DNA of 64,000 bases, taken from positions 9,968,735 through 10,032,734 of the forward strand of contig NC_037593.1 of the NCBI RefSeq assembly GCF_003073045.1. The letters are read 5' to 3'. The notes under the pieces were generated by a model that saw only the letters and a program-made list of their open reading frames with translations, was not told the DNA's origin and did not search any database. Made by a program: the position numbers and the translations under genes. Shown here in pieces: positions 24,501 through 35,100 of the stretch; positions within the stretch are counted from its first letter, which is position 1; each line of letters starts with the position of its first letter. The stretch comes from Pomacea canaliculata (lineage: Eukaryota; Mollusca; Gastropoda; Architaenioglossa; Ampullariidae).

Positions 24501-27500
24501 CCTACCTAGGCTAACAACAAAAGTTAGTTACCTCTTTGACACTTGCAGGTAAATTTTTCACTTTCAAAACATATTTCTCTTCCTTCTCCACATTCTGTAA
24601 CAATCCATAAGCAGCAGTACATAACTTTAATGTCTCCCTAACTAACAACACAAAACCTCTACTGTCTATGGAAAATATTCTTTCATTATGTTAAGCTTTC
24701 CTGTGAGTTATACGAATGCAAATAAGGTCAGATTTGAGTTATACATATAAATAAGGAAAAAACATAAAGTTTTTGTTTTTCATTTATAGAATATTAGAGA
24801 ACAAATTATATGAATGAGTCATGCAGTTAACAGAAATGCTAGAAATACCAAAATACATAGCACACTGTAATACCTGCAACTTATCTGCCTTTTGTTTTTT
24901 TTTAACTTTTGTTGTGTCTTCTTTCTCACCTTCTGCCCCACTCTCATCGGATAGTTCAGCCATCTTGGATTTCATGTACTGTGTAACAAGTTGAAAACCA
25001 CAAGTGTACATTAAAGTAAATGAACTAAATCGTCGAGTGCCTCATGCAAAAGAGATGAAAACAAGTAACCTTTAATCTGAGCATTTATGAATCCTAAACA
25101 TTACATTAAGTTAAAATTTGAGGATGTTTAAAGAGAAAAAAATACATTGCTTCAAAACTTGCAGATTAACATACTCAATAAACACTGTAGGAGTTCTCTC
25201 CTTATGGAAAACAAAAAAAACCAAAATGAATTGCTTTCACTTACCTCAAGATCTGACATTTTCTTGTTCTTTTCCTGGGCTGAAGCAGAAACATAAAAGA
25301 CCACTGACTAAACATCAAATTCCATTTGAAAGTAGTGTATAACGCATTGTAGAAGGTGGAGTGCAGTGAGAGTGTAAATGAAAAATCTTTTTTTGAAAAT
25401 TTAATAACATCAGCATTATAAACAACTAATGAAGTTCCTAGCTCAAATTATACAAACTTTATTACTACCATTCTGTGCTAAATGCATTTCTTGTTCTCAA
25501 AAAATATCTTGGAAACTATTAAAACATCAAAGCTGTGATCTCATGCAAGACCTCACAAACCATCAAGAAGGAGCATCATTTGCCTTCCAGAAACAGCACA
25601 ACTTCTCGTTTCAAGAAATTGTGTCAGTTGGAGCAAATATGTTACCATAGCCAGTAAGCTCAAAATGCTCAACTTCTAGAATGCATGTACCACTAAAAGA
25701 GCACATCAAAGTCTCTGCATGGTAAATGCAGGTGCTAGGCTTTTTAGAAGAAGGAAAACAGAAAAAAGCAGACTGCTTCAATGTGATTGACTTGCAGTAG
25801 TTACATATTTTGTCATAAAAAGAGTGATGTGTGACACCAAGCAAAACAGTAGAAAAAAATGCCAAAAATAATAGGACGTCAACTTGTCATTACTGTTTTT
25901 GAACAAAATAATCATGGTACATTTTTTTTACATAGAAAATGTAAAAAAAATTGTTGCCATGCTGATTTTAAGAGTAATTTTCATTACACAGAGCTAAGCA
26001 ATTAAAATCTGAAGCAGCATGTAGTGGCAATAAAATATGTGAGTTGTGCAAAAAATAATGTTTTTATGCAATCTTTGCATAATCTTCAATCCACTTGTCT
26101 TCAATATTTTAAGCCAACAGAATCTGGCAGTATAAATCCTGTCAAGAGTTTCTAAGCTCTTGAATTTGCAGTGTAAGACACTATATTGACTATATGATGC
26201 CTAAAACTTACTGATTCAAAGAGACCATCTTTAACTGCAACATGACTTTTGTGTTTCAGAATGATTTGATTTTACTTATTTTCTATCTAAGATAGGTCAA
26301 GATTTATATTTTTAAAAGGAACTTTCAGCAAGAATACCACCTAGTAAAATCACAATAACCAAAATGGAAGAATGCCCTTTAGGAAAATCACTGTCAGATA
26401 TAAACGGACAGGAATCAGTACAAGAGTGGTAAGGCAAGGGTGAAAAACCCTACCCCACTGATTTTATAAAGCTAACTAACCTTAGACTTACAAAAATAAA
26501 TAAATTTTTAAAAAGTCAAAGCAGCAGACATACTGGATTCTTTAACCGTACAGCTATCTGGTTCCATCTTTTCATCCTTATCTGTACCATCTTCTTCCTT
26601 GAGATTCTTTTGGTCACTGTCATCACTTTCATCATCACTATTATCTTCCCTGACATGACCATCTTCTTCTTGCCTTTGTTTACTGTCTGCATAGCCATCA
26701 GTCCAAGTTTGTTTTTTTGCAATGTTTTGGTGGACATGCAGAAATTCTTGAAACTCTGGATCATCTTTCAACTTAAAAAAAAAAGTTTGCACAATTTTAG
26801 TGTCTGAAAAATGAATAAAAAAAAGTATAGAAATAAATTTATTAACCGAGATTATTAAAGTAGAATTTTTATTCTATAGAAATTAGCAAATAACACGGAA
26901 AATAACAAACACACAACAATTAGATTTAAAGTCATATAGTAATTTGCTAGTCTTTGTTCTTTATAATAGTGACAATTAATCTACATATATTTAGTATAAG
27001 GTAAATGTTTACAAACTAAATAATTATTTACATATATAAATAAAAAATTTAAAATGACTGAAGTAAATACAATAGTTTAATTAAGCAAAATGACAAAATA
27101 TAACATACATCTCCTAGAAGAGCTTCAATTCTCTCATCTTTTTTCTTTTTTTTAATTTCTGTCTTCTGTTTTTCTTTTTCATTTGATGATTCTGTTTTAG
27201 CTCCATGTTTCTTCTCAAAAGCCGAACTATCTTTAGAATATTTGCTCCATGCTCGTGGTTTGCTGCCATCACAAAGATCTGTGGCAAATTCAACCTAAAA
27301 TGCATACACACACATATGGGTACAGTGTCTGTATTAATTTAGCAATCCACTAATCTCAAAATTATATTAAGACATGTAGTAATGTATTAATAAACATTTA
27401 AAAACAATAAACATTTATAAACATCCATTAAATTCTTAACATTTTATAGATATTGAGACTGAGAACATATTTGCTATGGACAAATAATATAATGTAAATC

Positions 27501-29704
27501 ATACAATAAAACAGTAACCAATGCAAAAAAAACTAAATCATATATAGAATCATATCACATCTCAATTATTATGGTTGTAATATACTTTTTATGACATATT
27601 GAAAATTATGATGATAATGAGGAAAATAAAACCCACAGAAAGATGAGTATTTGTTACAAAAATCAAACTACAAGCACAGACCCTGATGCACCATAACCTT
27701 ACCTGAATTCTTGAGATGTTTATAAATGTGTTATTGAAATATGATTGAGCAGCTTTAGCTTCTTCATCACTGCTGTAGCCAATGAAGGCAAATTTGCGGA
27801 ACATCCCCGACTTGGTGTATTTAAGAGAGCAGTCTGTCACAGTTCCTTTTTGGGAAAACAGATCTCTCAGGGTCTGTTCTTTCATCTGTAAAAATGTGAA
27901 GTAATTAAAACTCTTGGTAACATTCTTTCTGGTTCTCTTGGTCTTCTCCTACTCACATAAAATTTTGACTCTAACACCAGGGTTGCAAATCAGAGTACAG
28001 AAAATATAGATGAAAAGATGCAGGCAGGTACTTCATTCCTGTTCTAAAGAATTCATCATAAATGAGATATGAAACAAGTAAATGACTTCCACCATGAAAA
28101 TGACAGAAACTTAAATAGTAAATTAAGGGGATCATGGTAACAGGGATTTGCAGACTCTCCAACAGGAGAAGAAGAAAAGATGTGAATAAAAGAAAAGGCA
28201 GATAACACCTAAAAAGGACTTAACCTGCCATCTAGGGACAAACTGAGAGTTAAGAGAGTTTTTAAGTAATATTGTCAAGATGCCCCCACAGTCAATCAGG
28301 GAATGATAATGATGAAATTTGGGAAATCAATTGGTCTTGTTCTGGACAGATTTTCCAGGTCAGGCAGATCTTTATTTGCCACTACATTTCAAAGCTCCAA
28401 TGGCAAAAGGTATCTGAGAGCATGGCCCTATAGCCCTTCATTGGAATGGGTGCCAATTCCTTCACATTGAAGAGCCAAAATAAAGATCTGTCACATGAGC
28501 TGGCAATACCTCAGAGAGCTCCAGCCTTGACAAGGAGAGCCAACTGACAAAAATGACGATTCGTGGTTACAACACATCTCCCATTTACTATATAAAGCCT
28601 TGTTTCCACTTAAGGGGTTTTGTGTCGTAAACGTCGTAACGTGAACTTCGTGTTTCATTTCATCATTGAACGTATTTTAGATGTGTTTTTTTGATAATTA
28701 CTGTATTAGGATAGGTGTTAGGATAGGATAAGTGCTTAAAGTATGTTATTTACGTACAGTATGTACCTATGTTCCAACTTACAGTGAAATTCGGTTTACT
28801 ACGCGATGTAGGAACGGAACATCGAGGACTACTTGCATAGATGTTTTATGCAAGATTTATTGAAACTTTGTGTATGTGTGTGTGTATACTCTTCTCAGAA
28901 TGGCAGTCTATATGCATCATAATAATAATACTTTGTTGTCCATTTGAATAAATGTCACAAAGGAAATTTTATTTTCACAAAACAGACAATGCACGAAGAA
29001 AACTCTTGTAGAAGCAAATATAATACATGTTCATGGGACAACAAATGAAAACTCAAGGGTGTGCAATAAATTCTCCAGCACATCACACTTCACAGACAGT
29101 AGACACACTATAGTATTAAAATCCATTTAAGGCAATTGCATGCGACAAAAATACACGTCATATTTGATTCAAAGAAGGTACCCACGTCATTCGCCCTATC
29201 ACTGTACTCATAAATCAATTCATGGGCATCAACTAATTGTTAACTAAGGAATAAGGTTTTGTCCCAGGGACATATAATTCTCAAAAGTGTCATCTCATGA
29301 AGGCATCTATTATTTGATAAGCTGTAAAATAAGTTATGAAAAAGAAGATAAATCTACGTCACAACAAATCACTTAAACGTTTTCGTAATATTTGTAGTAC
29401 AACTGAATTTCAGTGCGAAGCGGAAAACATATACTAATTATTAAATTATAGGTCAAGATACATTGTTAACAGTAGAATTTGTTATCCATGTGAAAAGTCA
29501 GACGTGAAGCCAAATTACCAATAACAATTTAACAGCAGTTAAAGCTTGCACAGACAGAGCGAGATAATAGGGAAGGGATTTACAGTGAACTCAACCAAAG
29601 AACTGTTTGGTTTAGGTAAGAACAATATATTATAGTGAATGTGGAAGCTACAACACGTTTCTCATTACCTCTTTAGGGAGATTTTTGACAATTAGACGAG
29701 ACAT
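15506..29704 (-). CDS. RBM19: RBM19, multiple RNA-binding-domain protein (Mrd1 homologue)
   Basis: Complete gene, 26 coding exons, 907 aa (vertebrate orthologues about 960). Exons in transcript order: 29704-29669, 27885-27703, 27294-27109, 26771-26534, 25279-25245, 24978-24874, 24594-24532, 24234-24156, 23920-23849, 23323-23235, 22566-22531, 22321-22246, 22037-21907, 21423-21366, 21117-21063, 20679-20580, 20370-20254, 19949-19749, 19545-19396, 19229-19119, 18494-18428, 17963-17828, 17549-17433, 17107-17002, 16032-15909, 15558-15506. Every junction keeps frame with GT..AG. Six RRMs: RRM1 (LIVKNL at 4; KFAFIGY at 43), RRM2 (from about 268), RRM3 (LFVRNL at 378), RRM4 (TVILAKNL at 561), RRM5 (LFVKNL at 691; GYGFVEF), RRM6 (ILVRNI at 795; RGFAFVDF at 835). 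Acidic and lysine-rich linkers separate them. The family binds nascent pre-rRNA in the nucleolus and is needed for early 18S processing. The start is fixed by [12 protein letters not shown], which opens RRM1. Intact; no broken exon seen. Confidence 0.95.
15571..15635. repeat. Right copy of the 65-bp repeat, RBM19 last intron
   Basis: Pairs with 15,151-15,215 (about 75 percent identical by eye). It starts 13 bp upstream (in transcript sense) of the last coding exon's acceptor, so the duplicated sequence lies beside a splice site. Confidence 0.7.
18844..19016 (-). repeat. tRNA-derived SINE, copy 2, in RBM19 intron 20
   Basis: Minus strand, the same sense as RBM19. It starts GGTCCAGTGGTGCAATGG, an A-box-like pol III head, and continues with GTTAGCTG, CGCTGTTCTTCCTCTG and CATAAAAC blocks, then a C-rich end. 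These blocks occur in the same order in the plus-strand copy at 23,473-23,659, so the two are one family. Boundaries are approximate and no clear target duplication was found. Confidence 0.7.
23473..23659 (+). repeat. tRNA-derived SINE, copy 1, in RBM19 intron 9
   Basis: Starts AGTGGCCCGGTGGCGCAACG with an A-box match (TGGCGCAACGG). Then come GTTAGCTG, TCTCGTCTCGGGCACGCTG and TTCTTTCTCTG blocks, ending in GTAAAACACCAAT and a C-run of about 13. Flanked by 15-bp direct repeats with one mismatch: CACCAATACAGAGTG (23,458-23,472) and CACCAATACAAAGTG (23,660-23,674). Such long duplications are typical of LINE-mediated insertion. It is antisense to RBM19. The B box is degenerate. It is not a tRNA gene: no anticodon arm or acceptor pairing follows. 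Confidence 0.85.
28600..28845. mobile_element. Probable pogo/Tigger-like DNA transposon remnant
   Basis: In RBM19 intron 1. The right end reads on the minus strand CAAGTAGTCCTCGATGTTCC, resembling pogo/Tigger family ends. The left part has CACTTAAGGGGTTTTGTGTC and TCGTAACGTGAAC. Terminal repeats are too worn for me to pair with confidence, and ends are approximate. Confidence 0.35.
28913..29060 (-). repeat. Possible LINE 3' tail with ATT repeat
   Basis: On the minus strand the sequence ends AAATGGACAACAAAGTATTA followed by ATT repeats, similar to the 3' ends of CR1-like LINEs. No coding part is seen. Limits are uncertain. Confidence 0.3.
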
Positions 29705-31608
29705 GCCGAAGTTTGTTTACAAGACCGCGTGCACAGGAAGTAGATTTCAGGGGAAGCCACTCTTTTGTAACCTTTCAGTCATTGCGGCGTTAGACTGTAT
29801 TGACATGTGTCAGCTTTTGTTTGTAAGGGTGAGAAACCAAGTATCAAATATTTGACGAATCTTAGGTAATCTGTTTGATTATGACACCATAAATGTGGCG
29901 TGGAAGTTTGAAATCGAGGAGGCGACAGAACAATTTTGGGATAGACGTACGGCCTCTGACCGTAACACACCTATTAATTGCTGCTTATACAAACCTGCAA
30001 CCCCCATCAAAAAAAGATACTGAGGAGGCAAGAATGTGAATTCTTAATTTATTTCTGAATACTAAACATCAAAATATTTAGAAAGAGGTTAACACCCAAC
30101 TGCAGTGTTGTTACACTAATAATGCAAGATTTGTATAGTGCATATTCACGCTGCTAAAGAGCAGGCCCGACATCATTTTTCATTTACTAACGATTCGCGT
30201 GTAAACATCTCTATGTTCGAGTGGTGATGTAGATCTTAGTGCCCTTGTCCTAATTTTTGCAGTCTATATTACTTTTCTGAATGTTGACAATCGAATTGTA
30301 AGCATATTATGATAATATACTGGGACAATAATTTACAATTACAAAGGGCACAGATCGAAAGGTCATCTGCTCCGGGGCCCGCGCTGGCTCTGCTAATGAG
30401 CCTGCTTTTAGCGCTTGACAACATATGAAGGATGAACAACAGTAATGATGACTAATAAAAAACATAAAGAAAAGGCCAAAATGAATAAGATAATCTTACT
30501 GTAGTAATTAAGATGCGAAGCAAGCTAAATAAATACCCAAACATCTCTGGTTATTATTATAAAAATAATAAAGTGGAAACATAATAACATAATACAGGAT
30601 ACTTCTCAGATGAGGAGTACACTCAATGTGCAAAACATTTAAAATACAAATTCAAAATAATTAGCACATCTTCAGACAGACCAAATGTATCAAATAACAA
30701 TTATAAAGAGACAAAGAAATAGATTGAAACAGATGGCAAAAAAATTAATACATTTAATATGAACATTCAAACTAAAAAATAAATGACAAAAACATTAATT
30801 AAAAAAATTATCTAAAGAAAAAAATGATGTTATGCACCATTGTGAAATGTTCTTTGGATGTGTATTGTCAAGTGGCCAACTTTGTTAAGTAAATTGGTGG
30901 CTGCATGAACTTGTTCACATGGCTGTTGGAAATATGTAAAGTGTTCGAACAATGTATGGTTCTGTTGGCAATGTTTTATATTAATAACTATTTTTGCCAT
31001 TGATGATCAATTTGTATTTTGGGCGTGAGATCATTCAGTGTTGGGACAATGCGGTCTTACTTGGGATGATAATTATAGTCATAGCAAGGAAGATTTGGAG
31101 GTTGGGTGATATGGTTTTGGGCAAAATGACTGGTGACCTCGTCAAAACATGAAAGAGCAGCAGCAGCTATCGCAACCACAGCATATACTACCCTGTGTAA
31201 ATTTAAACAAAATGAACTTTTGAAATGATTAAATAGTTAATGTAATTATTTAGTAAAATATTATGAAGAAGTTCAGCATAAAATGGTAACTAAGTTATAT
31301 TTAATTCCACATCCACAACAAAGAATTGTGTTTAGTTTCAAAGCAGAAGTCATACTCATGCAGACTACACAACCATCACCAAAAAAAAATAAAGGTAAAA
31401 TGTTCATAAGAAAGGTACAGTAGTTCAGGCTAAGTTTGGCTACTATGATGCACAGGATCAATGAATTCTTAAAAATTTGGTATTGAATAAGTTTTCTTAG
31501 AACAGAGTGTTTTACATATGATTTTGTTTCTAATTTGTAATATATTTTTAAAATCTACAAACTTACTGAAGGCTCAGTTTGTTCGTTACACCCATGTATA
31601 TCTTATTA
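29705..31608. other. RBM19 upstream region and spacer to ADAD1
   Basis: AT-rich spacer between the RBM19 start and the ADAD1 3' end, about 2.4 kb in total; both genes are on the minus strand. The RBM19 promoter and 5' UTR must lie at its left edge (from 29,705), but I see no TATA box. No coding exon recognised; polyadenine and ATAATA runs occur around 30,480-30,830. Confidence 0.5.
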
Positions 31609-31779
31609 CAATCGGACCACAATAAGTCAACTTTCTTTAAGTCGAAAACCTCCCTATATCGAATTGTTAGTTCCCGGCCAAATACCTGCGCCTATTATTC
31701 CATTGTCCCTAACTCGAAAACTCCGTAAGTCGAATTTTTTTTCGGGTCCCTTTGAGTTCGACTTATCGAGGTCCGACTG
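31609..31779. mobile_element. pogo/Tigger-type MITE (171 bp)
   Basis: Terminal inverted repeats: left CAATCGGACCACAATAAGTC; right, read inverted, CAGTCGGACCTCGATAAGTC. They differ at four of 20 bases. Both ends abut TA (31,607-31,608 and 31,780-31,781), the target duplication of the Tc1-mariner/pogo superfamily. It is too short to code for a transposase. Confidence 0.75.
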
Positions 31780-32134
31780 TAGTTTTCTTAAGTTAAAAGT
31801 TTAGGTCATTTGCCTTCAGTCATGCATCACACTGCCTTTGCATAATGACAACTTCCTTCAAGTGCCCTCATCAATTTTGTTGAACAGTTTTGTATTAAAA
31901 AAATCTCACAAAATTTCACATTATTGTCTTAAACGAGCATAAGCATATAAATGTAAAATATAAAAAAAATGAATACTCATGCAAGTTACATTTTGAAGTT
32001 AAGCACAACAAACTGAAAATAGTTACTTCCTTCATAGAACATAGCACACATAATCGTTCTCAATCAACAAGGACTCTTGCCTAATACAGCACCAATGCCA
32101 ATGACAACAAAGGAATGATGTAGTTTAAAATACT

Positions 32135-32140
32135 TTTATT
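32135..32140 (-). terminator. ADAD1: Poly(A) signal of ADAD1
   Basis: AATAAA on the minus strand (plus TTTATT) about 55 bp past the ADAD1 stop codon, which would give a very short 3' UTR. Confidence 0.6.
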
Positions 32141-32193
32141 GTTAAAACATTATCAGAATTAAAATACTGAATTCTTCACATAGCAACAAATCA

Positions 32194-35100
32194 TCATTTT
32201 TCGAATAATTCAACTTTTGGATCCATGTGAACCCAGTGTCCAATCTCAGCTGCTTCAATATGTTTACACAGAGCTTGCTTTGCAGCTTGAAACATTATGC
32301 AGCCTTGCTTGGCAGCTTTGTAGCCCCTTGCTTCTAAAAATGGTTTCTTGCTAATCTTCACCATTTCTCTGAACCGTGCTAGGAAGGCTGCTTTGCACAA
32401 ATGACTTGACAAAGTTGAACCAGACTTGTAGGGGGAGCTGAAATGCCAAATTAAAGCTCATACATTATCTTTCCTTCTATTTTAATGGCAAGAGCAGGTG
32501 TTAATCTCATCATATTTACCCAAGTTACATTACAGAAACTAGTCCAATAGTGAAACAGCACATAAAGACATTGTTCGTTACTATATTGCATTATATTCTG
32601 CTTTATCATAGCATGGTTGTTAATTATCTTGTTATAAAAGGAGTATGCCAGCAACAGATTAACAGTTCAAAATTGATACAATGAATAGTGACTGTTTTCT
32701 TATTGTGAAGGATATCTTTTATTACTAATGGCAAGTCCTGCATCAGTGAAGTAATGCTTTTACTGAAATGTATGCAATTATGAAGCACATACTTTGGCAC
32801 AGCCTTTCCGGTCAAAGAGCTAGTGACTTCAACTTTCTCTGGGTCAGAAGAGCACCAGTTGATTCCCTCAGAAGTGGGTGGGCCCTCCACTGGATAATGA
32901 TCTTGAACTCTGAAAGTCACTCCACTGAGCTGTGGATGGTTAACTGTATATGGCGCCTCAAGATCCTCAAATATTGTTTCATACAGGCGACAGCAGGATG
33001 CCCGACACAAGTGGCCATGATCAAAACCTTCACCTGTAAAACACATACAGGGTTTAGACAAGTGGTGGGGAAACATCTATGGCATGCAGGTTGTATAAGA
33101 CCTGCAGAATCATTTGGTCTGACCTGGCCAAAGCAACCGCAGATTGCACTCGAAATAAATAAAATAAATCTAGGAGCTTTTTTCACAGTGACATGACTTC
33201 ATATTATGTGAATCATGACAGTAATAGTAACAAATTTTTAGGGACAAGCAAGTTACGTCCATTGCAAATACACAACAAAACAGACATATGCTTCTTCTTG
33301 GCTGCCCATGGCCCACCTGCCTGTATTGTGTTGAATCAGATGACAGTCAGCACCAAGCAGGCTGGCAGTGTGTATGTTGCAAAAGAGTTAATAAAACTAA
33401 AGCTTGATCAAATATGGAAGTAAATTTTTAAGTTGATAACTTTGTATGTAAAACAAATGTTATAAATGTCCAAATGGCCCTGGGCAATAACAAGGTTCCC
33501 CAACCTTGATTTAGACAAAGACACCAAGATACATGTACACAAATACACACAAAAATAGATAGGGATAAGGAAGCAGTGCTGCTAGAAATATTTTATTTGA
33601 TCAGAAATAGTCTTTGGTAATGATGACTAACCTGGGGCAATAGTTCATTGAGATAAAGAGCAGTGGTAGCCCTTAAGCTCCCAACAGTTGGGTTGTCTGG
33701 TAAAGTTTATGAAGAAAAGGGTATATTTGTTTTACTCTCTCCACTCATCATTTATTTTTACTGTTTTTTTTTTAAATCTGGTTTACACTATGGTAATATA
33801 AAAGAATAGTGACTTGCTGAATTATTTAATAGGCATTTCACTTGAAGAACTCATCCTGTATTGCCACAGAACAAATTCTTTTATTCAGTTCACATTATTA
33901 GCTTTTAAAAAAATTATCATTAAAACCTGACACCTACCAAACAGAAAATTGCTATTAAAAATCAGACACAGGCACGTTGTCATGCAGACACCCTGTCTAT
34001 AAAGAATTTAAGTCAACACAAAGACAGTAAAATAGTAAATAACAATATAGTAATGCTATCAAATAGTGTCAAAGTCATAAAAAGTATAGTCAATATTTCT
34101 TTTCTCTATAAACAGAACCATACTTTTATCTAAATGTGTATGCTACTATAAACATAAATTTTACATCTAAATGCTAGGATGGGTAGGTTCATTGATATTT
34201 AAATGAAAATACATTACTGACCAACAGTGATGGAGCTCAAATATACTGGTTCTATAAAACATGTCAGCAGAGCGCCCTGCAGCCCAAGAACATTCCAACG
34301 GAGAAGCTTATCACTGGGAGACATTATAAGGTGACCTAAGGAAGACCCAGGACTTGGAGCTGTTTGAAACTCCTGAACTCTAGGAGCTTGAGCTGCGAAC
34401 ACGGTGTCAAGTCCCCCTGTTTCAAAATTTACAAGATCAAAGAACCATTTTTGGTGGTAAAATTGATTCTGAGTATTTACCAGATTATATATATGGACCA
34501 CCCTACTACCAATTGGATATCTTAATCTAGTAGGGAGAACTACATACAGTTGTGTCATTTAGTACAGTATAAAGAAATGTCAACACAGTGACTCCACCAT
34601 GGAGTAAAAATTATTTGTGCATTTGTGTGAGAGAGCTTCATGATAGGTGACGGCACATCAAATATGAAAGGTGGCAGCACAACAATATGTTTAACCATAC
34701 TGGCTGTTTTTCACTTCTCCACTGATCAGGATTCAATGATTTCCTTTACACTGAAGATTATAAAATCAAAAAGTATTGCAGCAGCATAACATGTCAACTT
34801 ACCGTCTTCTTTACACACATACATAAATCCATGTGGCTGTCCATCTTGAAAAAAAGGATAATGGCCCCCTTGTTCTACATTATTTTTCTGTTCCTCTGAG
34901 AGAGGGTGACTGGGCCTGGGGAAGTAATCTTACTTTAGGCAAGACCTTTGTGGTTTTATAGTATTTACTAATTATTTGTCATAATATTTACCATGCACTT
35001 AAAATAATTATGACACTTTCAAGTGGATAAGGAAAATTGAAGTCATAAAAGACACACTATCTTATTTCGGTCCCCCTTAGGTAAGTTTCAAGTCAATAGG

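Noticed and set aside
26516..26764. Alternative minus-strand frame over RBM19 exon 4
   Set aside because: Shadow frame of an acidic low-complexity exon; the true frame joins its neighbours in phase and reads as the RBM19 linker.
32768..33196. 142-codon plus-strand open frame
   Set aside because: It is antisense to ADAD1 exon 8 and runs into the hAT-type element; it is a shadow of the real exon.
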